This document shows, piece after piece, positions 21,583 to 28,762 of a stretch of DNA of 28,762 bases. Below the pieces are notes generated by a model, which did no database searches, was not told the origin of the DNA, and saw only the letters and a list, made by a program, of their open reading frames with translations. Numbering within the stretch: position 1 is the stretch's first letter; each line of letters starts with the position of its first letter. Location: the NCBI GenBank assembly GCA_964350135.1, contig CAYGJN010000020.1, forward strand, positions 1 through 28,762, written 5' to 3'. Made by a program: the position numbers and the translations under genes. The stretch comes from CAYGJN01 sp964350135. Its GTDB lineage: Bacteria > Bdellovibrionota > Bacteriovoracia > Bacteriovoracales > Bacteriovoracaceae.

Positions 21583-22520
21583 TGGTATTCTCCTGCTCTA
21601 ACACTTTGGGGGATTAGAGTTTCGCATAAATTAATTGAAAAATATGGGATATCGCCTTGAGAGCTATCGGCCTCAAGTATTTTGTGAATTTTCTTGGCAG
21701 CTTCTCGGTGTATCTTTCTTATCTCAGATATGGCTTCTTCATTAACTGACTCAGATTGACTGTAAAGCAGGTTTTTATTTATTGAAAGCTCTTCTGGTTT
21801 ATAAAGACTAACCAGGTCCTTGAGATGTCTTTTGGCAATCTCTAGGTCTATGCTGAAGTTTTTTTGAGTTGAGTGAATCTGATCATCACTAGATCTAGTT
21901 ATAAATTCAGTTTTTTCAAGTTCTTTAAGTTTGCTTAAACCTATTTCTCCAAGAAGTGAAAAAATATCGTATTCATTAGTGCCATTTCTATTTGCAGCTA
22001 ATTTATAGATGAAATAATAATCTCTATCAACAAGAAGATCATTGAGTTCTGCAGAGCTATTGTATTTAAGTTCTTCATCTACATAATTTGAAAAACAATC
22101 TTTTAAAACTTCTCCAACTGGACCTTGCATAGTAGAGAGAATCTTAGAGAGGTTTTTCTCTTTTTTAACATAACTGGTAATGGCTAAAATTGTATGAGGA
22201 GCTGGGCCGGACTTTGTTTCCTCTTGGACAATTCTTCTCAGAGTTGTCATTCCAACGCCAGATCTTTTGGCAAAAGCATTTAGGGTAAGACTTGGATGGG
22301 CAATAAGGTATTGCTCCACAAGTTCTTTTAGCTGTCCATTAACAGTGAGACCCATAAGTTTTTCTCCAACAACTTTTCCATTTTTAGAAATATCAAATTT
22401 CTTAGAATAAAAAAAAACTTTAGAAGAAAAAAAGTGCTTAGAGGCCTGAATGTAAAAAAAATCCCTGTAATGTAAGATATTACTTTCAAAATAATAGTCA
22501 CTTAACATTACAGGAGTCAT
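21579..22520 (-). CDS. TIGR02147/DUF4423-like transcriptional regulator
   Basis: A 313-residue cytoplasmic protein. I chose the ATG at 22518-22520: it has GGAG five bases upstream and follows the stop of the upstream gene directly. The longest open frame (from 22601) would run 71 bases back into that gene. A helix-turn-helix lies at about residues 60-110 (LKELVEQYLIAHPSLTLNAF, then GVGMTTLRRIVQEE). The rest resembles the DUF4423 region of the TIGR02147 family. That family is abundant in Bdellovibrio and Fibrobacter and named from them. The ending ISEIRKIHREAAKKIHKIL plus YFSINLCETLIP fits the family pattern. It probably controls its own operon and perhaps the divergent paralogue; a palindrome in the shared upstream region is the likely target. 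Confidence 0.75.
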   Translation of the reverse strand: MTPVMLSDYYFESNILHYRDFFYIQASKHFFSSKVFFYSKKFDISKNGKVVGEKLMGLTVNGQLKELVEQYLIAHPSLTLNAFAKRSGVGMTTLRRIVQEETKSGPAPHTILAITSYVKKEKNLSKILSTMQGPVGEVLKDCFSNYVDEELKYNSSAELNDLLVDRDYYFIYKLAANRNGTNEYDIFSLLGEIGLSKLKELEKTEFITRSSDDQIHSTQKNFSIDLEIAKRHLKDLVSLYKPEELSINKNLLYSQSESVNEEAISEIRKIHREAAKKIHKILEADSSQGDIPYFSINLCETLIPQSVRAGEYQ

Positions 22521-22530
22521 TTCGGCTCCG

Positions 22531-23256
22531 TTAGTGCTGACAGAGAAAATGGTTTTTGTAGACTGCAAATTTACAAATAGCAGGTAATGGCTTTTCTTCA
22601 CTGCTAGGTTCTTTTGGGCCTTGCCATCCGCAAGGGACCATTATAACTTTCATGCTCATTTTTCCCTGAAAATCAGCACTATCAACAGCAATTTGACCAA
22701 TACTTCCTAGTCCTGCCTTTGAATGGGGAATATTCATTCCTACAGTATTAGCTAGTTTGAATGTAATATCTTTACCTCCATTACCTGCACAGGCAGAGTT
22801 CACTCTGAGAAACTTATCATAACTAATAAAAAGATCTTCATATAAAGACTCATTCTGTGCAGACCAATATTTTTCATAAAAAATGTCATGTTTTTTAACC
22901 TTAGCACCTGAAGCTAAAAACTCTAAAAAGGCTGTCTTGAATGAAGCCTTTACACCTGGATCAAGAAAAAGACTTCCTCTTATATCTGTTTTGACTGCAA
23001 GGGAGCCAACTCTCATTCCTTTAGGTATATTGGCAGTAAATGAAATATTGCAAATCTTTCTCTCCTGGAATGAATTACTCATTGTTGGAACCTCTGCAAT
23101 AAATTCATTAAAAAGAATTGATAAAGTCTCTTGGTCTTCAGTGATAACAAGATCGTACGTTCCTCTCTGGCAGCCATTTCCATTAAGATCAATTTGTTTA
23201 AAGTTAAATTGTGCAAAGACTGCAGTTGTAATAATTGATAGAAGTAATGTTTTCAT
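22531..23256 (-). CDS. Exported DUF4360 family protein
   Basis: A 241-residue exported protein. The internal ATG at 23254-23256 is chosen because it gives the signal peptide MKTLLLSIITTAVFA and has GAGGAG a few bases upstream. The pattern IDLNGNGCQRGTYDLVITED, then LSILFNEFIAEV, KICNISFTANIPKGMRVGSL and TDIRGSLFLDPG is DUF4360, a family of about 200-residue exported proteins of unknown function. Five Cys in the mature part include an extra pair near the C-terminus (PAICKFAVYKNHFLCQH) not found in the paralogue at 23489. It shares operon and strand with the regulator downstream and is divergent from its paralogue. Confidence 0.83.
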   Translation of the reverse strand: MKTLLLSIITTAVFAQFNFKQIDLNGNGCQRGTYDLVITEDQETLSILFNEFIAEVPTMSNSFQERKICNISFTANIPKGMRVGSLAVKTDIRGSLFLDPGVKASFKTAFLEFLASGAKVKKHDIFYEKYWSAQNESLYEDLFISYDKFLRVNSACAGNGGKDITFKLANTVGMNIPHSKAGLGSIGQIAVDSADFQGKMSMKVIMVPCGWQGPKEPSSEEKPLPAICKFAVYKNHFLCQH

Positions 23257-23327
23257 AAGTTTCTCCTCTTTTCTCTTTTGCACCTTCGCAAAAACTATTT
23301 TCAACGACAAGCATGAGAGTACTTAAA

Positions 23328-23343
23328 TTTTCCACATGGAAAA
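23328..23343. promoter_or_regulatory. Palindrome between divergent DUF4360 genes
   Basis: TTTTCCA (23328-23334), CA, TGGAAAA (23337-23343): a 16-base near-perfect palindrome in the 232-base region between the two divergent DUF4360 genes. It looks like a binding site for a dimeric regulator; the TIGR02147-like regulator of the minus-strand operon is the natural candidate. A related TTCACCTGGAAA occurs at 23370-23381. Confidence 0.45.
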
Positions 23344-23488
23344 AAAGAATCAAATAAAAGATTGAAGTTGTTCACCTGGAAATCAAAGAATGCAAACTTG
23401 AGAATAATGCTTTTCATTTAATTACTAAGTTTTTAACTTGAGCTCAATGAGGCTAACAATTTTAAAACCTCAATCTGAAGGAGAGAAA

Positions 23489-24082
23489 ATGAAAAAGGTA
23501 ATTGTTTTTTTGAGTTTAATGTCACTAAATGTTTTTGCGTTTGATCTTAACGACATTCAATTGGGCTTCCCTGGTTATGGGGGGTCTGGTTGTCCGGCGG
23601 GATCAGCATCTGTCACACTTAGTCCTGACAAGAAAATTTTAAGTGTGATCTTCGATGAGTTTATGGTTGAAGCTGGTTCAAATGGAAAAAGGCTGGATAG
23701 AAAGTCTTGTAATATCGCTGTACCAGTTCATGTTCCACAAGGATATAGTGTTTCTCTCGTTGATGTTGATTTTAGAGGATATGTTGCAGTACCTCGAGGC
23801 GGACAAGCAAGATTAAGTAGTGAGTATTTCTTTGCTGGTCAGCAAGGGCCAAGATTTACAAAAACTTTTAGAGGTGGAAGTGATATCGATTACCTTTTTA
23901 CAAATAATCTTATGTTAACAGGCAATATTTGGTCTCGTTGTGGTGTTGACGTAAATTTAAGAATTAACTCTAGCATGCTTGTACGGTCTAATGGACGGTT
24001 GGACGATGCGCTTGCAACTGTAGACAGTGCCGATGTGAGAGCAGGTATTGTTTACCAGATGCAATGGCGTCGTTGTAACTAA
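23489..24082 (+). CDS. Exported DUF4360 family protein, paralogue of the divergent gene
   Basis: A 197-residue protein. The ATG at 23489 has GGAG upstream and opens the signal peptide MKKVIVFLSLMSLNVFA. The family marks are clear: GSGCPAGSASVTLSPD, then LSVIFDEFMVEAG, KSCNIAVPVHVPQGYSVSLV and VDFRGYVAVPRGG, ending QWRRC. Four Cys are present and could form two disulfides. Function of the family is unknown. Amino-acid identity to the divergent paralogue is visible in the GC-x-G, F-x-EF, C-NI and RG positions but is low elsewhere, so this is an old duplication. A strong terminator follows the gene. Confidence 0.92.
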   Translation: MKKVIVFLSLMSLNVFAFDLNDIQLGFPGYGGSGCPAGSASVTLSPDKKILSVIFDEFMVEAGSNGKRLDRKSCNIAVPVHVPQGYSVSLVDVDFRGYVAVPRGGQARLSSEYFFAGQQGPRFTKTFRGGSDIDYLFTNNLMLTGNIWSRCGVDVNLRINSSMLVRSNGRLDDALATVDSADVRAGIVYQMQWRRCN

Positions 24083-24100
24083 GTTTCTTTTCTCACTCTT

Positions 24101-24127
24101 GGCCTCACTTCGGTGGGGCCTTTTTTT
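24101..24127 (+). terminator. Intrinsic terminator after the DUF4360 gene
   Basis: GGCCTCAC, TTCG tetraloop, GTGGGGCC (one G-T pair), followed by seven T. It stands 19 bases after the stop and points along the plus strand; there is no T-run on the other side. Confidence 0.93.
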
Positions 24128-24163
24128 GTTTAAAATCATAGTTCAATTTGATAATTTAGTACT

Positions 24164-24589
24164 ATGAGAATTAGTCATTGGACTCTTTATTTTGCAGCTT
24201 GGCTTATAGCAGTTATTTCGATGTCAGGTAGTTTGTTTTTTAGTGAAGTAATGGAGTTCCCTCCCTGTATACTTTGTTGGTATCAAAGAATTGCAATGTA
24301 CCCATTAACATTGCTTCTACTTGTCCCTCTCATTAAAAATATTAATAACACGCCTTACTTTACACTACCGCTAATCTTTGTCGGTTGGATTATAGCTCTT
24401 TATCACAACCTTCTTCATTATGAGATTGTTCCAGAGACAGCTTCCCCTTGCACAGAAGAGCTTTCGTGCTCAACAGTTTATTTGGATTTACTTGGTTTTA
24501 TTACAATTCCTCTTATGTCATTTGTGGCATTCACTTTAATACTTCTTATTTTTATAAAAATCATAAAGGACTTATCTGATGAAAAATAA
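24164..24589 (+). CDS. DsbB/BdbC-type disulfide oxidoreductase
   Basis: A 141-residue protein with four transmembrane helices. The Cys pairs are CILC (Cys35, Cys38) in the first periplasmic loop and Cys96/Cys102 in the second (SPCTEELSCS). FPPCILCWYQRIAMYPL is the family signature. It reoxidises the periplasmic thiol oxidase and passes electrons to quinone. The length matches the short BdbC-like branch more than E. coli DsbB. No SD is seen before the ATG; a GATAAT lies eight bases before it, so the message may be short-leadered or leaderless. It overlaps its partner gene by 11 bases. Confidence 0.93.
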   Translation: MRISHWTLYFAAWLIAVISMSGSLFFSEVMEFPPCILCWYQRIAMYPLTLLLLVPLIKNINNTPYFTLPLIFVGWIIALYHNLLHYEIVPETASPCTEELSCSTVYLDLLGFITIPLMSFVAFTLILLIFIKIIKDLSDEK

Positions 24590-25232
24590 ATTTGCTATTC
24601 TTGGTTTTTCTATTGTGCTTGTACTTGCTGCTTTTATTTTTGGATCTAGTTTCTATAAAGAAAAAAAAGTCGAAGAAATTACTGAAAAGAATCTCGTGCA
24701 AAAAGACTTATTTGAAAGAGTTCATTCTCCTAATATTGGACCTAAAAATGCAGATGTTACAATCGTTGAGTTTTTAGATCCTGAATGTGAAAGTTGTAGA
24801 GCATTCTATCCTTATGTAAAAAAAATTATGGATGATTACGGCGATCAAGTCAGACTCGTTATTCGCTATGTTCCTTTTCACAAAAACTCTAGGGTCGCTA
24901 TTGGTTTTTTAGAAGCGGCCAGAAAGCAGGATAAGTATTGGGAGGCATTAGAGCTTCTTTTCTTTAAACAACCAGAGTGGGGGGATCATCATGATCCAAA
25001 ACCAGAGCTGATCCCTGTATTCTTGAAAACTCTTGACCTGGATATGGACATGCTTAGAAAAGATGCAGCCAATCCAGAAACTCAAGAGTGGGTAAACCAA
25101 GATTTTTTAGATGCTAAGGCCTTGGGTGTGAGTGCGACCCCAACATTTTTTGTTAATGGCAAACCTCTGAGTGAATTTAGCTATGAAGGGCTGGACTCTC
25201 TTGTGAGAAGAGAGCTTGGCATATCACTTTAG
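24579..25232 (+). CDS. DsbA/BdbD-type thiol oxidoreductase
   Basis: A 217-residue protein with one N-terminal membrane anchor (residues ~7-25) and a periplasmic thioredoxin domain. The active site is C70-E-S-C73 in FLDPECESCRAFYPY, and the cis-proline loop is Thr187-Pro188 (GVSATPTFFVNG). The helical insert typical of DsbA lies between them. It oxidises Cys pairs in exported proteins and is recharged by the DsbB-like protein encoded just upstream with an 11-base overlap. Nearby Cys-containing exported proteins such as the DUF4360 pair could be clients, which is inference. Confidence 0.92.
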   Translation: MKNKFAILGFSIVLVLAAFIFGSSFYKEKKVEEITEKNLVQKDLFERVHSPNIGPKNADVTIVEFLDPECESCRAFYPYVKKIMDDYGDQVRLVIRYVPFHKNSRVAIGFLEAARKQDKYWEALELLFFKQPEWGDHHDPKPELIPVFLKTLDLDMDMLRKDAANPETQEWVNQDFLDAKALGVSATPTFFVNGKPLSEFSYEGLDSLVRRELGISL

Positions 25233-25267
25233 AGCTTTTGACAAAGTGAGTAATAAATTGCTAGATA
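25224..25267 (+). promoter_or_regulatory. Promoter with inverted repeat over the -35 box
   Basis: A perfect -35 TTGACA (25238-25243) and a weak -10 TAGATA (25262-25267) with 18-base spacing precede the small exported gene. TCACTTT (25224-25230) and AAAGTGA (25243-25249) are perfect inverted arms that meet the -35. The left arm lies over the last codons of the DsbA-like gene. Confidence 0.4.
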
Positions 25268-25293
25268 TGGTCAAACTTTAAAAAGAGGTATCC

Positions 25294-25617
25294 ATGAAGC
25301 TCCTTCTAGCATTTTGTATTACAGCGTCTACTTTTGCTTCACTTGACTGGCAAAAGACTAAAATTACTCCAAATTTTCAAGATGGAAAGTACCGTAAAAG
25401 CTGGTATGTGAATGAAAATGGGCAAAGATCTAAGATTTTGGCCATGTCTGCTGACACGTATAGTCGTATAGAAACTCTTGATAAGGGTTTTGAATACTCT
25501 TGTGATCTTCAAATGAGTGATTACTACCTATCTTCAGAGCTAGAGAGTGTTAAAGCAGTCTATGCAATTGATAATTGTGATCAAGGCGATGCAGTTAAGA
25601 AGAAAAAGAAAAAATAA
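25294..25617 (+). CDS. Small exported protein with a poly-lysine tail
   Basis: A 107-residue protein with a short signal peptide (MKLLLAFCITASTFA) and AGAGG five bases before the ATG. The mature part has two Cys (YSCDLQ and DNCDQG) that could pair and many Tyr, Ser and Lys. It ends in six to seven Lys after DAVK. No family is recognised. A basic tail could bind nucleic acid, LPS or cell wall; this is guesswork. Its stop abuts the stop of the convergent receiver-domain gene. Confidence 0.75.
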   Translation: MKLLLAFCITASTFASLDWQKTKITPNFQDGKYRKSWYVNENGQRSKILAMSADTYSRIETLDKGFEYSCDLQMSDYYLSSELESVKAVYAIDNCDQGDAVKKKKKK

Positions 25618-25977
25618 TTACAGACTTTTGATTATAGCCTCTATCTTGTCAAAAGATGGGGGCTTATCCATAAATTCAGTTTTCTCGTCTTTTACTTCTT
25701 TTATTGCCTCTTCGATATAGCCTGAAAGCATTAAGACATTTGTTTCTTTGTTTATATTTTCAGTATTTCTAATGGTTTTTAAAAACTCACCACCATTCAT
25801 TTTGGGCATGGAAAAGTCTAAAATAATAAGATCAAACTTATGGTCTTGGCATTTATCCAGGGCCTCTAACCCATTTGATGCAGTGTTAATGTCTAGAGTA
25901 TCAAGGCACTCCAGGTAGGTTTTCATGGAATCAACAATCATGGGTTCATCATCAACTAATAATATTTTTGAAGTCAT
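25618..25977 (-). CDS. Single-domain response regulator (CheY-like receiver)
   Basis: A 119-residue stand-alone receiver domain with all key residues: acidic pocket Asp9/Asp10 (LLVDDE), phospho-acceptor Asp54 (LIILDFSMP), Ser85 (VLMLSGY) and Lys105 (DKPP). No output domain follows, so it acts by protein contact, as CheY or Spo0F do. No histidine kinase gene is nearby, so its partner is elsewhere. No SD is obvious before the ATG. Confidence 0.92.
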   Translation of the reverse strand: MTSKILLVDDEPMIVDSMKTYLECLDTLDINTASNGLEALDKCQDHKFDLIILDFSMPKMNGGEFLKTIRNTENINKETNVLMLSGYIEEAIKEVKDEKTEFMDKPPSFDKIEAIIKSL

Positions 25978-26175
25978 GCTTCATTTTAAAGGTTCTCTTT
26001 AAATAAGAAAACTCGATAGTTGCAACCCTTCGCGTTATTTAATACTACAAACTTAGTCATTTATGGCCTTCAAAAATGATGATTTTTAGGATAGATTTAT
26101 AAGGTATTCACGCACATTGTCTTTGAGAACTAGGAAAGTTTAAGAAGACATTTTATAGAGAGTCAGGGGTTAACA

Positions 26176-28762
26176 TTGAAACTAAAAAGACTAGTCCTTC
26201 AGGGTTTTAAATCTTTTCGTGATAAAACAACTATTCATTTTGATGACGGAATTACAGGAATCGTTGGTCCCAACGGTTGCGGTAAATCTAATATCGTAGA
26301 TGCACTTTTTTGGGTGATGGGTGAGCAATCCGCAAAACACCTACGTGGTAAATCTATGAAGGATGTTATTTTTGCGGGCTCATCAAAATACTCACCTGCA
26401 AGCTGGGCCGAAGTTTCTCTTATTTTAGAAAACGATGAAGGCAAGCATATTCATATTGGAGATAAGCTTTCTAGTCCAAGCGAAATTCAATTAACTCGTA
26501 AACTTTACCGTAATAGTGAAACTGAATACAGAATCAACGGAGTTCCTGCAAGGTTAAGAGACATCCAAGAAGTTTTTATGGATACAGGTGCAGGGGCCAA
26601 GTCTTATTCAATTATTGCTCAAGGTGAAATCAATCGGATTGTTCAGGCTAAGCCCGAAGAACGAAGAGTAATGATTGAAGAAGTTGCCGGTATTACAAAG
26701 TTTAAAATGAGAAGACGTGAGTCTCTTCGAAAAATAGATCAGACACATCAAAACCTTGAGCGATTGAAAGATCTACAGTCTGAAATTTATAAAAATCTTA
26801 AATCACTTGAGAGACAGGCGCAAAAAGCAGAGAAAGCTAAAAGTCTTAAAGAAAAAATTAGAAGACTTGATCTTAGTGTTCATGCACATAGAGTTTTTGA
26901 TAGCCTTAGACAGTTTAGAGATATTAATACATTTTTAAATGAAAGCACTCTTGAGACTGAAGCTTGGAAGTTAGAAAAAGATAATATCGAAGTTGGTCTT
27001 GAAAAAGAAAGAACTATAAAAACAGAGCTCACTGAAGATATTGAAAAAGAGCAGTCCTTATTTAATGAGGTTTCAAGAGACCTTGCAGGAAAAGAGGAAC
27101 GACTTAATTATTTAAAGTCTAGTCTTGAGGACAAGTCTCGTTTGGTTGAATCTCGTGAGAAAGAAGGTGAAGAACTTGCTCAAGAGGTTGAAAGTAGAAA
27201 GCAGCGATATAATGAGCTAGTAGAATTGCTAGATGAACTTCAAAAATTAAAATCGGGCGGCTTTGACCTTTCAGAACTTGAAGACTCTGTTGATCTTTTG
27301 AAAAATAAACTGGAGCTAAAAGAATCTACACAAAGAGAACTTAGGGCTGAACTTGATAGTCAAAAGAAAGAATTTTATGAAGTTGAGCAGGAGCTTTTTA
27401 AGTTTAATGCTCGAGTAGAAACGCTAACTAAGAGTTTGCAAGATATCACAGACGAGTCATCAGAACTTGAAGAGCAATCCTCAAAATTTTCAGGTGATAT
27501 TGCACAACTTAGGGACTCTGTTAATAAAGGTAGGGAGCGTTCTGTCGAACTAGAAGATAGTCTTTCAAGTCAGAATCAAGAGCTTAGATCTCTTGAGGAA
27601 AAACGATCTCTTAAAAAAGAAGAACTTTCAAAAGTTACAAGATCTATCTTAACCAGAGAAAGTAGGCTTGAGAGTTTAAAAAATCTTAAAGAAGAGCTAG
27701 TTGAATTAGATGATATAGCTAGAGATTACTTATCGGAAAATTCAAATGTGGCACTTGTTTCAGATCTTATTAATTGCTCAGAAGATAAGGCGAATATTGT
27801 TGAGCTGGCCCTTTCTGGGATTTTGAATTCAATTGCAAGAACAAATAATGAAGCTATTAATGCTTCTTGGTTTAATAATAAAACTACTAACGCAAGTCTT
27901 TTACAAATTTCTAACTCTGCTACTAATAATTATAGTATGCTTGAGGGACTTGAGCCTTTAAGACCACATGTCACATCTGAAGAGCAGGGTTTGTTAAGTC
28001 TTTTGGATGGTGTCTATATTTCTGATTTAACAGCATCAGAAACACTTGTTAAGTATTCTAGTGAAAATTTCAGAGCAATTATTTCAAGAAACTCTGATTT
28101 TATTATTAGAAAAGAAGCAGATCTTTTAAAACTTACTTTTACTTCAAAAGAACTGGCTCAAAATGGAGCAATTGCACGAAATGTTGAAATTGAAAAATTA
28201 TCAACAGAGATAATTGAATTTAAAGAACAAGAGAACAAAATCCAATCTGACCTTGATGGTTTAAACACTGAACTTTTAAGCCTTAAAGAAGGCCTTGATA
28301 AAACAAAAGAAGAGCATTTCAAGGAAAGCACTGAATATGCTTCAAAGAGAGCTACACTAGATCTTCAGATGAGCAACTTAGGGAAAGGTAATGCTAGACT
28401 AGAGATTTTAAAGGCTAGAAAGTCTGAAGCTTCAAGCGAAAGAGTTGAGCTTTTGGATCGAAAAGAAAAAGCTGAGGCTGAATACACCGAGCTGAAAGAA
28501 ATTATTAAAGACAAAGAGGAAATCGTTTCAGAAATCAATGATCAACTAATTGAATTGCAGGTTAAGTACACTGAGCAAAGAGAAGAACTTCTAGAAAAGC
28601 AAATGGAAGAGAAGACTTTTGAAGATAGGCTTTTTGATACTAAAAACCAACTTGAAGATGTTGAAAGACAAATTACTACTGCAGAAACAAAAATTGATGG
28701 GAACAAAAAATTTGTTTCTGATTACAGCTTAGAAATCACAAACCTTGATGTAGAGATAAAAG
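26176..28762 (+). CDS. smc: Chromosome partition protein SMC (N-terminal part)
   Basis: 862 codons are open to the window end; the C-terminal coiled coil, signature motif and Walker B are cut off. The start is a TTG at 26176-26178 with AGGGG six bases upstream. Features: Walker A GPNGCGKS (residues 31-38), the conserved LRGK and GAGAKSYSIIAQGEINRI segments, the EEVAGI block at ~173, a long coiled coil (~190-510), a hinge-like globular region (~515-660) and the start of the return coil. SMC is an ATPase that compacts and segregates the chromosome with ScpA and ScpB. It is preceded by a 198-base intergenic region after the divergent receiver gene, in which I see no clear feature beyond the SD. 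Confidence 0.95.
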   Translation, partial: MKLKRLVLQGFKSFRDKTTIHFDDGITGIVGPNGCGKSNIVDALFWVMGEQSAKHLRGKSMKDVIFAGSSKYSPASWAEVSLILENDEGKHIHIGDKLSSPSEIQLTRKLYRNSETEYRINGVPARLRDIQEVFMDTGAGAKSYSIIAQGEINRIVQAKPEERRVMIEEVAGITKFKMRRRESLRKIDQTHQNLERLKDLQSEIYKNLKSLERQAQKAEKAKSLKEKIRRLDLSVHAHRVFDSLRQFRDINTFLNESTLETEAWKLEKDNIEVGLEKERTIKTELTEDIEKEQSLFNEVSRDLAGKEERLNYLKSSLEDKSRLVESREKEGEELAQEVESRKQRYNELVELLDELQKLKSGGFDLSELEDSVDLLKNKLELKESTQRELRAELDSQKKEFYEVEQELFKFNARVETLTKSLQDITDESSELEEQSSKFSGDIAQLRDSVNKGRERSVELEDSLSSQNQELRSLEEKRSLKKEELSKVTRSILTRESRLESLKNLKEELVELDDIARDYLSENSNVALVSDLINCSEDKANIVELALSGILNSIARTNNEAINASWFNNKTTNASLLQISNSATNNYSMLEGLEPLRPHVTSEEQGLLSLLDGVYISDLTASETLVKYSSENFRAIISRNSDFIIRKEADLLKLTFTSKELAQNGAIARNVEIEKLSTEIIEFKEQENKIQSDLDGLNTELLSLKEGLDKTKEEHFKESTEYASKRATLDLQMSNLGKGNARLEILKARKSEASSERVELLDRKEKAEAEYTELKEIIKDKEEIVSEINDQLIELQVKYTEQREELLEKQMEEKTFEDRLFDTKNQLEDVERQITTAETKIDGNKKFVSDYSLEITNLDVEIK

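Noticed and set aside
22521..22601. 27-residue N-terminal extension of the TIGR02147-like regulator
   Set aside because: It would overlap the upstream DUF4360 gene by 71 bases. The ATG at 22520 has a GGAG five bases away and follows the upstream stop directly.
22883..23326. 147-residue open frame on the plus strand
   Set aside because: It is antisense to the DUF4360 gene at 22531-23256, which has a signal peptide, an SD and family motifs. The frame has no SD and no recognisable domain.

Overview
The window is AT-rich and almost fully coding. It looks like chromosome of a Gram-negative bacterium of the Bdellovibrionota, most likely the Bacteriovorax/Halobacteriovorax side. The grounds are the large share of exported proteins, a TIGR02147/DUF4423-type regulator, DUF4360 and MipA/OmpV proteins, and low GC. 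This placement is inference; there is no rRNA or marker gene to confirm it. I saw no tRNA, rRNA, CRISPR array, insertion sequence or integrase, and no gene-free stretch longer than about 300 bases.

Layout. (1) 1-2820, plus strand: the tail of an unidentified gene (possibly a cupin/JmjC protein), a GT4-type glycosyltransferase and an overlapping unknown gene. (2) 2817-9620, minus strand: an operon that looks like a divergent chaperone-usher surface-fibre system. It runs from a 989-residue outer-membrane barrel with Ig-like and SdrD-like domains, through a periplasmic Ig-type chaperone, a major subunit and a minor/tip subunit. A secreted protein with a lectin/DUF1566-like segment follows behind its own promoter. 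(3) 9775-13679: a small secreted protein and a secreted adenosine-deaminase-like enzyme (plus), facing a secreted EEP-fold nuclease/phosphatase and a MipA/OmpV porin-like protein (minus). These could help use host nucleic acids. (4) 13792-16970: a flavin-dependent (tryptophan-type) halogenase with a palindrome over its promoter, a convergent unknown protein, and a heme-oxygenase-like diiron oxidase (HDO). This is a possible small-molecule or protein-modification locus. (5) 17072-21195: a DUF6580 membrane protein, a SEC-C/YkgJ iron-sulfur-type protein, an exported alpha/beta hydrolase, and an exported protein combining HExxH, transglutaminase-like and TPR segments. (6) 21247-24127: two divergent DUF4360 exported paralogues, one leading an operon with a TIGR02147-like regulator and a small exported protein, and a clear intrinsic terminator. 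(7) 24164-25232: a DsbB/DsbA-type pair. (8) 25294-28762: a small lysine-tailed exported protein, a CheY-like receiver protein and the N-terminal 862 codons of SMC, cut by the window end.

The best candidates for something undescribed are the chaperone-usher-like operon and the halogenase/HDO locus. In the former, the two putative subunits share a C-terminal motif at exactly the same distance from the end, and the barrel has no recognisable canonical usher ends. Several starts differ from the longest open frame (GTG, TTG or internal ATG); these were chosen from Shine-Dalgarno (SD) sequences and signal peptides. Two genes look leaderless.
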